From the NCBI GenBank assembly GCA_016721385.1, contig JADKIE010000005.1, forward strand, positions 1 to 64,000: 64,000 nucleotides of DNA. Reading direction: 5' to 3'. Origin of the DNA: Chitinophagaceae bacterium (GTDB taxonomy: Bacteria > Bacteroidota > Bacteroidia > Chitinophagales > Chitinophagaceae). Below are positions 46,828 through 57,575 of this stretch, piece by piece. How positions within the stretch are numbered: position 1 is the first letter of the stretch; each line of letters starts with the position of its first letter. Position numbers and translations under genes: made by a program. The notes beneath the pieces were generated by a model. The model saw nothing but the letters and a program-made list of their open reading frames with translations, made no database searches and was not told the DNA's origin.

Positions 46828-49142
46828 TTCTTGATTGTTATTACAAACTCGGCACCTTTTTTATATGTAGTATTCGCAGTGATGCTCCATTTGTATCCTT
46901 TAATAATGTTGTTTATATGGTAAAGTCCAAGTCCTGTGCTTTTTGTAGTGGAATATCCTTGCTTGAAAACATCATTTATGTCAGCAATATCTTTATTAAA
47001 CCCAATACCATTATCTCTGAAAATTATTTCAAATCTGTTTGGGAATGATTCTGTTGTAATGGTTAGTTCACTTGCTTTATGTTTTTTAGAATTATTAATC
47101 ATATTGTCAATGATGATTGAAATATCTAAAGGGCGGAATGCTGTTTTGAATGGCTTTGGAAGAAAGCGGTTTATATGAAACTTTTATTTTGCTTGTCTTA
47201 AAGTAGTTTGAAATCTTGCTCACATAGTCACTAAGAAAATCTGAAATGTCATTCTCCTTTTTAGAATTAAAATCCTCAAATATTGCTCTCATTCCAAATC
47301 TTGAAAGTGATTCAATTTTTTTGTTTTCGGAAATCAATTCGTCCATAAACTGAATCAGTTGCTTTTTTGAAATTTCGCCTTCATCAAGTGTGATTTGATT
47401 ATACATTTCCTTTAAGGTAGTGCTTATCGTGTCGGCAATAACAAAAACTTGGTGGTGTAGATTTGTTACATTTTCTATATCCTGTGCTTCAATTGAATCA
47501 CGGACTGCTAATTGTTCTAACTTTTTTTCTAACTCCAGCTCAACAATTTTCTTCTCTTGAATTTTAACATCTCTTTCTTTCTCTGCAGAATCTGCTCTTT
47601 TAATAGAAGTGGTAATTGCTTTCTCAATTCGTTCTGCTTCTTTGTAAAGTTGCTTGTTGTTTGACTCTGCGGCAATACGTTTAAAATTCTTTACTAACTT
47701 CTTTGCACTTTTCTCTTCTTTATTTGAAATTAGGTTGACAATATCTTTGTTGTATGTCAAACTTTGAATTGCCTTGTCATCAGAAATATTCGCAATAAGT
47801 TTTACGAGATTTTCTTTTACTGCTTCACTTGAAAGATTCTCAGTATCATCATCTTCATTTACTCCCATTGCGTTACATCAATTACATATTTCTCTAATCT
47901 CCTTAAAGTTTTAATTAAGTAGCCATCTTCTTTATTTATTAATTCATTGTAGGTTTTTGTTTTCAGTAATCCATCTCCACGGCTTGTGGTTTCTCTTAAT
48001 TCAAAGTTTACGCCCTGAATAGAAATTTCACCAATCAAACTTCTTAAACCAATGTATCTGGCGTAACCCTGCAATGCTCGGTTATCAATTCCTAAACTAT
48101 CATCACCTCTTTCACCGTAAGGATAAATTCTAAAGCCGTTTTTGTAAATGAATAAACTGCCAAAGTCAACATGCTCAACACCTGTTCGCTTTTTAAAAGT
48201 AACTTTTGCAGAACGGTTTAGGAAATACAATGTAATTCCAACATTTGAAAGTAAGTTGAATTCGTTCTTCTCTTTTATTTCGTAAACAAAATTTTCTCTG
48301 TCTGTTAATCTTGTTGTAATTATCCCTTTATCATCAATGGATGATTCTATTCTTGTTGTCTTAATATCAAGCTCGTTGAATACGAAATTTTTTATTTCTC
48401 CATTTACGGTGTTGTAGTATTGTTCTATGTCTGCATTCTTATCCTGTTGATATTTTTTCAGAACTTCTCTGTCTTTATCACTTTCATCAGGAACGGAAAG
48501 TATTATTTTGAACTTTTGAACTTCATCGGAAGTGTTAAGGTCTGGTCTTATGAGTTTTGATAATTTTTCTTTTAATCGTTTGAAGTTTTCCCTGTTCCAA
48601 AAATCTGCTGGAACACCTGTAATTTCTAATACTGTTCCTTTTTTTAAATCGTATTTGGTTTTTGTTAGAACAGTATGAGTAACAGGAATTTCTTTAAACT
48701 CAACTTTTTGGTTTTGCTCAAACTTTGCCCAGTCAACAAATATGCTTTCAATTTTACTTTTAGGATGTTCACTTAGAGTGATAAGGTTTAAATATTTTCC
48801 AAGTCGGTCACATGAAAATCTTCCTACACCTTTTGCCCCAGCATAAACCCTACCTGATTTTATTTTATCTCTGTAATCTTCTGTTCCGTCACGTTTTGCT
48901 GAATAGCCAAGGAATAACCATTTTTCAGTTAAGTCCTCATAGTCCATTCCCTTACCATTATCTTGAATAATGATTTTAGCATTTTTAGAATAAATATCTT
49001 CAAAAGTGATTTTAACTTCTGTTGCTCTGGCATCAAATGAATTTTTCACTAATTCAAAAACCGCAACGAAGTTGTCGGTAATTAAATCACTACCTATTAG
49101 ATTCTTTAAAGCCGAACTTATCTTAAAATATTTATCACTCAT
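46824..49142 (-). CDS. Large protein with two GHKL (Bergerat) ATPase domains
   Basis: About 773 residues after two frame corrections (near 47865 and 47140). N-terminal GHKL domain: N-box VFELVKNSFDARA (E30, N34), G1 DNGKGMDYEDL (D61), G2 AGAKGVGRFSCDR. A middle region of about 350 residues resembles the transducer region of MutL/MORC/Hsp90-type proteins (YIGLRSLIGEISIQGVNFEL). Then a coiled coil (RADSAEKERDVKIQEKKIVE), a DHp-like helix VTNLHHQVFVIADTI, and a histidine-kinase-type ATPase: N-box IDNMINNSKKHKA, G1 FRDNGIGFNKD, G2 STTKSTGLGLYHINNII. The ATG at 49142 overlaps the methyltransferase stop (TAATG). It may act as a kinase for the downstream receiver protein, and as an ATP-driven DNA-bound clamp. 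Confidence 0.82.
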
Positions 49143-50354
49143 TAGCTGATTAGTTGTTTTAAACCAACCTCCTTTGTTCTCGAAAAGAGGTGGTATGGCG
49201 TTACCGATTTGAGAATATCTTGGAACTTCTTGTGTTCTGCGTTTGCCGCCTGTTGTGTATTTGCCTTGGAACTCATACCAGTCGGGGAAACTTTGAATTC
49301 TTGCATATTCACGAACTGTCAAAATTCTCGGCTCGCTGTAATGAATATAATCGTCAGGCAAAGTTGTAATTGTTGGGCTTTTAGCGTTTTTGTCAAGAGG
49401 AATAATTGTGTGCTTCTTAATGTTGAAGCGTTCCCTTGTCTTTGCATCAATGTCTTTGTTTTTTTGACAAGTATTTAGAATTACTTGAAATTTTTCAATA
49501 ATGTCGGGTCTATGTTTTGGGAAACGATGGCTGTCTGCAATTTTATTTTCGATTCCAACTCTCAATAAAACTTGATAAGGGTTTTTTGTCTCGGAATAAA
49601 TTCCCGCTTGAAAACTTGCGGTGTCGGGTGATTGAACAGTTCCGTTTTGCTTTAGCAAATCGGAAATTGCATCTTTTAGTTTTGTATTTACTGTAAGATT
49701 TTTGTTAATCAAAAATTGCTTTTTGTCTGCCTCAATTTTTTCAAAAAATGATTTCGCAATTTGCTTGTTACTCTTCGCTATATCGTTTCTAACTCCAACC
49801 AATATAAATCTGGTTCGCTTTTGGGGAATTCCAAAGTCGCCAAAGTTTACTAATTCGCCCTTTACTTTATAACCTGCTCTTTTCAAAGCATTCTCAACAT
49901 AGTTTGAATATTGCTTTCCTTTTTCTGTGTTCTGTTTAAACTCTTGTGTGAAGCCCTTTACGTTTTCAAAGAAGATTATTTTGGGTTGAACCAGTTTGAT
50001 AAAAGCTTATGTAAGATTTTACAAGTTTGTTTCTATCGTCACTTTCGTTCCTTCGTCCTGCCATTGAAAATCCCTGACATGGTGGTCCTCCTGCAACCAT
50101 GTCAACTGTTCCTCTTAGTGCTGTAAGCTGTGTTTTGTAGTTTTTGATTACGGCGTTTATTTCAAGGTTTGTCTGTGGTAACCAGTCACACCAACTGAAA
50201 TGCTTTTTGTCGTCAATAAGATTATGCTTCAAAGTCTTGAAAGCATCAGGGCTTTTCTCAATAGCAAATAACCCTTTCCATCCAGCATTATGAAGTCCAA
50301 GAGAAAGACCTCACAACCTGCAAACAAATCAATGTAATTATATGTATTTGCCAT
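49142..50354 (-). CDS. DNA (cytosine-5) methyltransferase
   Basis: About 404 residues. From ATG 50354: MANTYNYIDLFAGCGGLSLG (motif I, SAM site, one base lost in the G run), FAIEKSPDAFKTLKHNL, motif IV MVAGGPPCQGFSMAGRRNES with the catalytic Cys, a frame change near 49990 then IIFFENVKGF (ENV motif), KGELVNFGDFGIPQKRTRFI (QxRxR), a target-recognition stretch, REYARIQSFPDWYEFQGKYT and the end QIGNAIPPLF then KEVGLKQLIS. The stop overlaps the GHKL ATG. No endonuclease gene is adjacent, so it may be an orphan or part of the proposed module. Confidence 0.87.
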
Positions 50355-50600
50355 CCTATAGTAAAAATTTGCTTTTGGCAAATTTAATCAATTAAATTTT
50401 TGAAATAGAGGTATTTTGACCTTAATCCACATACTGTGTATAATGGTTTTTAAAAGTTGAATTGTTTAATTTGTCGAGTATGAGTTTGCATTTGGGTGGT
50501 GAGTGGGCTTTGGTGTTGAATATTGGTATTTGCCGATGTATTTTGTTGAAGCCGATAAGAATTCCGTCCGCTGGGGCGGGTGGGCTGTGCGTTGGCACAA
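50355..50600. other. Non-coding spacer
   Basis: No credible gene in this 246-base stretch. The part near 50540-50600 (CCGCTGGGGCGGGTGGGCTG, TGCGTTGGCACA) is GC-rich and lies next to direct repeat D2, and may belong to the same repeat unit. Confidence 0.5.
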
Positions 50601-50675
50601 GGCAAGGCTCTTTTGCAAGGTTGGCTTTTGTGTGTCGGCTTTGTGTGCCTTGCAAATGTGCCTGACTTGGTGCGT
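50601..50675. repeat. About 74-bp direct repeat D2 (right boundary of the methyltransferase/GHKL/REC module)
   Basis: GGCAAGGCTCTTTTGCAAGG, TTGGCTTTTGTGTGTCGGCT, TTGTGTGCCTTGCAAATGTG and CCTGACTTGGTGCG, nearly identical and in the same orientation as D1. Inverted pairs TTTTGCAAGG/CCTTGCAAA and GGCACA/TGTGCC can form a large hairpin. Reading frames that cross it are artefacts. Confidence 0.88.
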
Positions 50676-50845
50676 TGGGTCGTGTCGGCAAAAGTCATGG
50701 ATGCTTAAATGTTTGTAGGATGTCGTTTAGGGTGACGTACAACACAATATTATACGAATTTTATAAATAATCAAGATTTATAAAATGCATATAAACAACA
50801 CTTTAATGAATGTAGTTTTATGGCATTAAAAAAGTAGTAAATATG
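50676..50845. other. Non-coding spacer right of D2
   Basis: AT-rich spacer of about 170 bases between the right boundary of the module and the topA stop. No hairpin terminator obvious; the topA end is on the minus strand. Confidence 0.5.
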
Positions 50846-53381
50846 CTACTTCTTCTTCGCCGCCTTTTTCACCGCCGCCTTCTTCTTAGCAGGTGCTTTC
50901 TTTGTAAAAGCAGTTGGCTCTTGCGTTACAATCATTTTCTTTATTTCATCTAACGAAATTACGGCTAATTCCTCGGCAGTGTATTTGCCATTGGCACCTT
51001 TGCCAACCAGCTTCAACATTTTTGAAAGCGGATAAATGGGCCCCAGCGGCCTTTTCAATAGCAATTTTTCATCAGTGTTGCTGTATAAAACGGTTGGCTT
51101 CTTTTCATTTCTTGGCTATCAGTTCGTCACAGTCTTGCTGGTTAAGGGTATCAAAATTATAAGCCAGGGTATATTAATGAATAAATCGTTTCCATTTTAT
51201 AAAGGCCCAAATCGCCTTTGCCTTTTGTAATCGGTTTTTCATCATAAAAGGCAAACGGTGCATCTTCTACTTTTTTGGCATTTATAATTTCTATGGCTCT
51301 TTCTAAATCAACGGCAGCGGCATCTTCGCCTTTGGGTATGCTTACAAACTGATCGCCAAATTTTACATAAGGCCCAAAGCGGCCAATATTTACCGAAATA
51401 TCCTGCCCTTCATATTCGCCTAATGAGGCACCCAGTTTAAATAACTCAAGTGCTTCTTCCAAAGTAATGGTTTCAATACTTTGCGTAGCTTTAAGTTTGG
51501 CAAATTTTGGTTTTTCTTCATCGGTTTGTGCACCAACTTGCACCATTGGGCCATAGCGGCCCATTCGTGCCGTTATGGGTTTGCCATCTTCGCTTACACC
51601 CAACATTCGTTCGCCAACGGCACGTTCGGCATTTTCTAACGTATGCTCAACACCAGTATGAAAGGGCGTGTAAAAATCACCTACCATTTTATTCCAAACA
51701 ATTTTACCATCGGCAATTTCGTCAAACTCTTTTTCTATATTGGCGGTAAAGCTGTAATCCATTACATCTTTAAAGTGCAGGCTTAAAAATCGGTAACCAC
51801 TAATCCTAAATCGGTAGGAAAAAGTTTACTTTTTTCGGCACCGGTATTTTCCTGCTCTGTTATTTTTTTAATGGTGTCATCTTTCAACTTCAATATTCTA
51901 AAATCTCTTTTTACACCTTCCTTATCTTTCTTTTCTACATAGGTACGTTTAATAATAGTGCTAATGGTAGGAGCGTAAGTACTTGGTCGGCCAATGCCCA
52001 GTTCTTCCAACTTCTTTACTAAACTGGCTTCTGTGTATCGGGCACTGTGTTTTGTAAAACGTTCGGTGGCCGTCATTTGGTTAAAATCAAGCACTTGCCC
52101 AACCGATAAATTTGGTAAGCGGCTTTCATTACCTTCTTCATTTTCATCATCATCGGTACCCTCTAAATACACTTTTAAAAAACCATCAAATTTTATTACT
52201 TCGCCGCTTGCAGTAAGTTCTTCTCTCTTGGTACTAATATCAATTTTTGCTATTGTTTTTTCCAAAACGGCATCACTCATTTGCGATGCAATAGTGCGTT
52301 TCCAAATTAACTCATACAACCGTGCCAACTCCGGATCGTTTACGGTAGAGTTTTCCATGTACGTAGGTCGTATAGCCTCATGTGCTTCCTGTGCACTTTC
52401 GTTTTTATTTTTATAGCGGCGTACTTGTATATAGTTATCGCCAAAGCTTTTACCAATTTCTGCTTTAATGCCATCCATGGCAGTATCACTTAGGCTTACG
52501 CTATCTGTACGCATGTACGTAATCTTACCGCTTTCGTACAATTTTTGGGCAAGCAACATGGTTTTGCTTACACCATAACCTAATTTACGGCTGGCTTCCT
52601 GCTGTAAAGTACTTGTTGTAAAAGGCGCCGCCGGTGTACGTTTGCCGGGTTTTACCTGTATGTCTTTTACTGTATATTTTGCGCCAATACAGGTTTGTAA
52701 AAATTTTTCGGCATCGGCAGCCTCGTTGTATTTATTGCCTTCGGCTTTAAAGGCAACTGTTTTGTTATTTATATCGGTAGCGGCTAACAAGGCTTCTACC
52801 TTAAAACTACTTACTGCAGTAAACTGATTGATTTCTCTTTCTTTTTCTACAATTAATTTTACGGCTACACTTTGTACCCGGCCTGCACTTAAGCCGCCTT
52901 TCATACCAATTTTACGCCATAACACCGGGCTAAGTTCAAAACCTACAATTCTGTCCAACACTCTACGGGCTTGCTGTGCATTTACCAAATCCATATTTAT
53001 GGTACGTGGGTTGGCTACAGCTTTTTGTATGGCAGGTTTAGTAATTTCATGAAAAACAATACGCTTGGTGGTTTTAGGATCCAGTTTTAATACCTCGGCT
53101 AAATGCCAACTAATACTTTCTCCCTCTCTATCCTCATCCGATGCTAACCAAACTTCATCTGCTTTTTTTGCAAGTGCTTTAAGTTCATTTACCACTTTTG
53201 TTTTTTCGGGACTTACAATATACTGTGGCATAAATTTATTTTGGATGTCTATGCCCATATCATTTTTGGCCAAATCTCTTATATGACCAAAACAACTTTT
53301 TACCTCAAAATCTTTACCCAAAATTCCTTCAATTGTTTTTGCCTTTGCCGGACTCTCTACTATCAATAAATTTTTTGCCAT
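50846..53381 (-). CDS. topA: DNA topoisomerase I
   Basis: About 845 residues. Toprim domain MAKNLLIVESPAKAKTIEGI, VWLASDEDREGESISWHLAE; active-site Tyr region KITYMRTDSVSLSDTAMDGI; cleavage domain GRPSTYAPTISTIIKRTYVE. Frame changes near 51783 (LGLVVTDF then LSLHFKDVMDYSFTANIEKE), 51200 and 51100 are needed; the tail is PLGPIYPLSKMLKL-like then a Lys/Ala-rich stretch (FTKKAPAKKKAAVKKAAKKK) in place of Zn fingers. Essential, so the breaks are most likely errors. Removes negative supercoils. Confidence 0.94.
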
Positions 53382-53599
53382 TTACGCTTTTTTTTGTTTT
53401 TCCGGCATGTACAGCTTTGGTCATCATTGTTGTGTCACTCACTTGTGCCGCATCGTATTAATCAACCCTGCAGCGGTTTTTATGTGTTTTTACAAATATG
53501 AATCGTTCATCTGCTCAAAACCGATTTTGTATGCAATATTACTTTAAAATTGAAAAATCAAAATTTTTTATTGAATAGGCAGTGTGTAACCCAAACACT

Positions 53600-54436
53600 T
53601 TACAAAAAATTAAGGATCGTTTTTTTTACTTCTGCATCGTGGTAAATTCGTTGGTGCCCAAGTCCTTTTGTTATAACGAAATTTATGTTGGTATGGTTGT
53701 CTTCCTTTACTTTTAAAGCATCACTTAGCGGAGTAATATCATCATCTTCATCATGTATCCATAATATTTGTGCCTGTATATTTTTTACAGCCCTGCGTAT
53801 AGAAAACCATTCGGTAGGGTTACCGCTCATTTCAAAAATAATGTTGTTCATTTCTTTTTGTACGGCAGCATTTTTTATTTTAAGTAGCTCAAAGGCCTTG
53901 TTTATAGCTGTGCTGGTTTCAGTGGCAGGTGCAATAAATACAATTTTGGTTTGATGGGTATGTGGCAAATTTTCCATGGCTAAGCTAAGTGCTATGCCAC
54001 CAAAAGAGTGTGCAATAAAAGCATGTACGGTGCCCATTTGTTGTATTATTGCTGCAATGGCTTGGCTGTATTCAACAGCATGGGTGGTTTTTCCATCGCT
54101 AAGGCCGTGTGCAGGTGCATCAAAAGCAATTACCCTATAACCTTTTTTTACTGCAGCGCCGGCATATCGCTCAAACTTATAAGCTGCAGAGCTAAAGCCA
54201 TGTAACAGTAATAAAGTTTTAGTTTCGTTACCATTCCACACATATCCCTTTATTGTTTTATTACCAACATGTAAGGATATGGGTTGTGCATTTAAGCTCT
54301 TTATTAGTAACAGCTTTTGCAAAAGGAGTGCAAAAGAGCTCAAAAGCTTTTTCGGCAGCCTTTCTTTTAGAGAATATGGCAATCACTTTAAATTTTGTTT
54401 GTATGTAAGTAATTGCTAATCTTTGCCTTAATTTCA
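53600..54436 (-). CDS. Alpha/beta hydrolase
   Basis: About 278 residues. Start ATG at 54436 gives MKLRQRLAITYIQTKFKVIA, FSKRKAAEKAFELFCTPFAK; after a frame change near 54305 it continues LNAQPISLHVGNKTIKGYVW. Fold signatures: TLLLLHGFSSAAYKFERYAG (oxyanion strand), VIAFDAPAHGLSDGKTTHAV, the nucleophile elbow AFIAHSFGGIALSLA (Ser), ILWIHDEDDDITPLSDALKV (Asp) and GLGHQRIYHD (His). Cytoplasmic; substrate unknown. Confidence 0.85.
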
Positions 54437-54453
54437 TACGCAAAGATACTCCT
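54437..54453 (-). promoter_or_regulatory. Leaderless-type promoter for the hydrolase gene
   Basis: Read on the minus strand, this 17-base gap gives AGGAGTATCTTTGCGT and then ATG. TATCTTTG matches the -7 box TAnnTTTG and ends 3 bases before the start codon, so the transcript should begin at or within a few bases of the ATG. A near-consensus box (AATCTTTG) for the divergent DUF2520 gene lies at 54416-54425 on the plus strand. Confidence 0.55.
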
Positions 54454-55221
54454 ATGCAAATTGTAATTATTGGATCGGGAAATGTAGCTACCATATTGGG
54501 TCGTTTATGTAAACAAAGCGGCCATACTATACTGCAGGTTATGAGCAGGCATACCGAAAATGCCAAAACGTTGGCAACAGAACTTGGGTGCAGTTACGAT
54601 AATTATAATGGTAAAACCAATATGGATGCCGATTTATATTTGGTTGCCATATCAGACGGTATTTTGTTTGATTTAAATAAATCGTTTTCGCTGGATAATA
54701 AATTAATTGTGCATACTGCAGGCTCCGTTTCTAAAGATGTGTTGCAGGATATTTCATCTAACTACGGGGTTTTATATCCATTTCAAAGTCTTAGAAAAGA
54801 AATGGCAACTATTCCCGAAATTCCTTTTTTGGTAGATGGAAATTGTGAGGAAGCAACCAGCCGTATTGAACAATTTGCCCAAACTTTATCGCCAATAGTA
54901 AAGCGTACCACCGATGATGAACGCCTTAAAACGCATGTAGCCGGCGTTGTGGTAAGCAATTTTACCAATCATTTATATGCACTTGCCGAAGATTATTGCA
55001 AAAAAGAAAACCTGGATTTTTCGCTTTTGTATCCCCTGATAAAAGAAACGACCGAACGTATTGCTACCCACTCGCCGCTGGATGTGCAAACCGGCCCGGC
55101 TTACCGAAACGATGTGTTTACACTGGAAAAGCATTTGCGAATATTAAACAATCATCCTAAAATAAAATACCTGTACCTTAAACTTACCGATAGCATAATG
55201 AATTGGCAAAAAACGCCTTAG
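54454..55221 (+). CDS. Rossmann-fold protein of the DUF2520 family
   Basis: 255 residues. NAD(P)-binding N-terminus MQIVIIGSGNVATILGRLCK, with HTAGSVSKDVLQDIS and GVLYPFQSLRKEMA in place of the usual dehydrogenase motif order; C-terminal helical domain VAGVVVSNFTNHLYALAEDY to TGPAYRNDVFTLEKHLRILN. Related to F420-dependent NADP reductase/ProC-like families. Reaction unknown. Confidence 0.83.
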   Translation: MQIVIIGSGNVATILGRLCKQSGHTILQVMSRHTENAKTLATELGCSYDNYNGKTNMDADLYLVAISDGILFDLNKSFSLDNKLIVHTAGSVSKDVLQDISSNYGVLYPFQSLRKEMATIPEIPFLVDGNCEEATSRIEQFAQTLSPIVKRTTDDERLKTHVAGVVVSNFTNHLYALAEDYCKKENLDFSLLYPLIKETTERIATHSPLDVQTGPAYRNDVFTLEKHLRILNNHPKIKYLYLKLTDSIMNWQKTP

Positions 55222-55290
55222 CTCCATTTTTATCTTAAATTTTCCATAATTAGTAATTTAAACTACGTTTGCAACCCCGAAATTTGCAAA

Positions 55291-55626
55291 ATGTACAATA
55301 TCACGTTTAAGTTTGAAGAAAAAGGTTTGGAGCCTGTAACCATACAGGATGTAGATTATGATCAATCGCTGCTGGAAATAGCTTTAAAAAATAATATTGA
55401 ATTACACCACAATTGCGGCGGTGTATGTGCCTGCAGTACTTGTCACTTATATTTGGAAGAAGGGGAAAGTTTTGTGGATGAACTATCGGACAAGGAAGAA
55501 GATTTTATTGACAGAGCCGTAAACCCCAGATTAAACTCAAGGCTGGGATGCCAATGTGTTTTAAAAAAAGGGAGCGGTAATATTGTAGTAACTTTACCCG
55601 ATCAAACACAATTTCTGGGAGAATAG
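55291..55626 (+). CDS. 2Fe-2S ferredoxin (adrenodoxin-like)
   Basis: 111 residues. Cluster motif LHHNCGGVCACSTCHLYLEE (Cys-x5-Cys-x2-Cys type) plus the fourth Cys in RLNSRLGCQCVLKKGS. Followed 130 bases later by iscX, supporting a role in iron-sulfur cluster assembly as well as electron transfer. TACGTTTG at 55263-55270 may be its -7 box, 21 bases before the ATG. Confidence 0.9.
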   Translation: MYNITFKFEEKGLEPVTIQDVDYDQSLLEIALKNNIELHHNCGGVCACSTCHLYLEEGESFVDELSDKEEDFIDRAVNPRLNSRLGCQCVLKKGSGNIVVTLPDQTQFLGE

Positions 55627-55756
55627 AACCATTAGCTAATTTGATAATTAGCTATTGTGTTGATGGCATCAATACATTAGCCTGTTGAATAAAAGACTTT
55701 TAAATCTAAAAAAATAACAAATTAGCATACCAGCAAATTTGCACATTATTAAAAAT

Positions 55757-55992
55757 ATGACTTTTGAACCACCCATACACTGGAACGATTACGAGGATAT
55801 TGCCATGAAATTATATGAACGCTTTGGCGACGATTTTACCGAAAGTAAAATTTATCGTATTCGGTTTACCGACTTACATAAATGGGTTTTGAAATTCCCC
55901 GATTTGAAGGCAAGGCAGATGAAAGCAACGAAGGGCATTTAGAAATGATACAAAGCAGTTGGGTATATGAGTGGAGAGATAATCAAAAATAG
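55757..55992 (+). CDS. iscX: IscX-like iron-sulfur assembly accessory protein
   Basis: Starts MTFEPPIHWNDYEDIAMKLY. The family core YRIRFTDLHKWVLKFPDF is clear. One T is missing at about 55904, after which the tail reads EGKADESNEGHLEMIQSSWV and stops at 55992. About 78 residues, near the usual 66-80. IscX binds iron and IscS and modulates cluster assembly. Confidence 0.87.
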
Positions 55993-56049
55993 GTTTGTGC
56001 TTATAGATTATACATACATATTCCAAACCAAGAGCATGAACAATAAACC

Positions 56050-56571
56050 ATGAATATATTACAGCAATTTAAAACTATTACCACATTTGTGTTTGATATA
56101 GATGGTGTACTTACCAACGGAACGTTGCTTGTATTAAATGACGGGCAATTGGCAAGGCAAATGAATATTAAAGACGGCTATGCCTTACAGTTGGCCATTA
56201 AAAAAAGATACCGGGTTGTAATTATTTCCGGCGGTACATCCAATGCGGTTAAAGAAAGGCTGGAAAAATTAGGGGTTACAGAAGTTTACTTAAAAGTAGA
56301 AAACAAAAAAGACAAACTCACTCAATATATAGCAAGCAATAATTTGCAATGGGATGAAGTGCTTTTTATGGGAGATGATATACCCGATTATATGCCCATG
56401 CAAATGGTTGGCCTTGCCTGTTGCCCTGCCGATGCCGTTGCAGAAATAAAGCAAATCAGTAAATACATTTCGCCACTTAATGGCGGCAATGGTTGTGCAA
56501 GAGATGTAATTGAAAAAGTACTAAAACTAAATAACCATTGGGATTTAGATACTAACCTTTCTGCAAAATAA
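56050..56571 (+). CDS. kdsC: KdsC-like HAD phosphatase (3-deoxy-D-manno-octulosonate 8-phosphate phosphatase)
   Basis: 173 residues, a minimal C0-type HAD fold. Catalytic FDIDGVLTNGTLLVLN (Asp nucleophile and acid/base), VVIISGGTSNAVKERLEKLG, and the metal-binding FMGDDIPDYMPMQMVGLACC. Uncapped and short, as in KdsC. Removes phosphate from KDO8P in lipid A-core synthesis; a related nucleotidase role is possible. Gene name is by family, moderately sure. Confidence 0.85.
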   Translation: MNILQQFKTITTFVFDIDGVLTNGTLLVLNDGQLARQMNIKDGYALQLAIKKRYRVVIISGGTSNAVKERLEKLGVTEVYLKVENKKDKLTQYIASNNLQWDEVLFMGDDIPDYMPMQMVGLACCPADAVAEIKQISKYISPLNGGNGCARDVIEKVLKLNNHWDLDTNLSAK

Positions 56572-56626
56572 TAACCAATTTTATATTTTAAACTGCAAGT
56601 GGTATCTTCATGCCCCAAACAATTGC

Positions 56627-57573
56627 ATGAAAACAATAGCAGCATTTTTTAAATTAATTCGGTGGCCCAATTTAGTTTTTATTGCGCTTACACAGGTACT
56701 GTTTTATTATTGTTTTGTTCAGGTTTTATTTGCCAGGGGAATTAATGTTGAGGGCGGTTTAAAATACCTTTGCTTAATAATGGCATCTTCCTTACTTATA
56801 GCGGCGGCAGGTTATATTATTAACGATTATTTTGATGTAAATATTGATGTAATAAACAAGCCCGATAAATTAATTGTAGATAAGAGTATTAAAAGGCGCT
56901 GGGCAATTGCTTTGCATGTTATTTTTTCGGTGCTGGGAATTATAATTGGTTTTTACATTGATTTTACTACCAAAACCTACTGGCTTGGCGTATCAAATTT
57001 AATGTGCGTTTTATTATTATTTGGTTATTCGGTTTCGTTAAAGAAAAAATTATTAATAGGGAATATTTTAATATCTGCTTTAACGGCCTGGGTAATTATT
57101 ATTGCATTTTTATGGTACTATAATTCGTTTTATTGCAGTGCATGCGATAATACACAAATGGAAGCCTTGCTCAGAAAATTTGTAAAAATATCTATCCTGT
57201 ATGCAGCATTCTCTTTTATCATTTCTTTAATACGAGAAGTAGTAAAAGATATGGAAGATATGGAAGGTGATGCAAAGTATGGTTGCAAAACAATGCCTAT
57301 TGTGTTGGGAATACCTGCTACAAAGGTTTTTGCAGGTGTTTGGCTTGTAGTGTTGATTGCTGCATTAACCATTCTTCAATTTTATGTAATGCAATTTAAT
57401 TGGTGGTTGAGTATTGCTTATTGTGTGGTTTTTATTATTACACCACTCATCATCATTTACAAAAATTAGGCAAAGCACAAGTTGCTGCCGATTATCATAA
57501 GCTAAGCAATATGGTTAAGTTTGTAATGTTAACAGGTATTTTATCCATGATTTTTTTTAGAGTATATACATAA
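56627..57573 (+). CDS. UbiA-superfamily prenyltransferase
   Basis: Integral membrane protein of about 315 residues. First Asp-rich motif NDYFDVNIDVINKPDKLIVD; second motif VVKDMEDMEGDAKYGCKTMP. Many membrane helices, for example LCLIMASSLLIAAAGYII and FGYSVSLKKKLLIG. A frame change at about 57464 leads to KLGKAQVAADYHKLSNMVKF and MLTGILSMIFFRVYT, stop 57573. Likely substrates are prenyl groups attached to a quinone or glycerol-phosphate acceptor. The next gene follows after 2 bases. Confidence 0.85.
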
Positions 57574-57575
57574 CC

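Noticed and set aside
49142..50354. Complete type II restriction-modification system
   Set aside because: No endonuclease gene is adjacent on either side; the neighbours are a GHKL ATPase and a receiver protein, a repeat, and topA.
50422..50718. Overlapping reading frames on both strands at 50.4-50.7 kb
   Set aside because: They are created by direct repeat D2, have Pro/Thr/His-rich non-protein composition, and match no family.
55633..55654. Terminator after the ferredoxin gene
   Set aside because: TAGCTAATT/AATTAGCTA is a good inverted repeat but lacks GC pairs and a T run after it.
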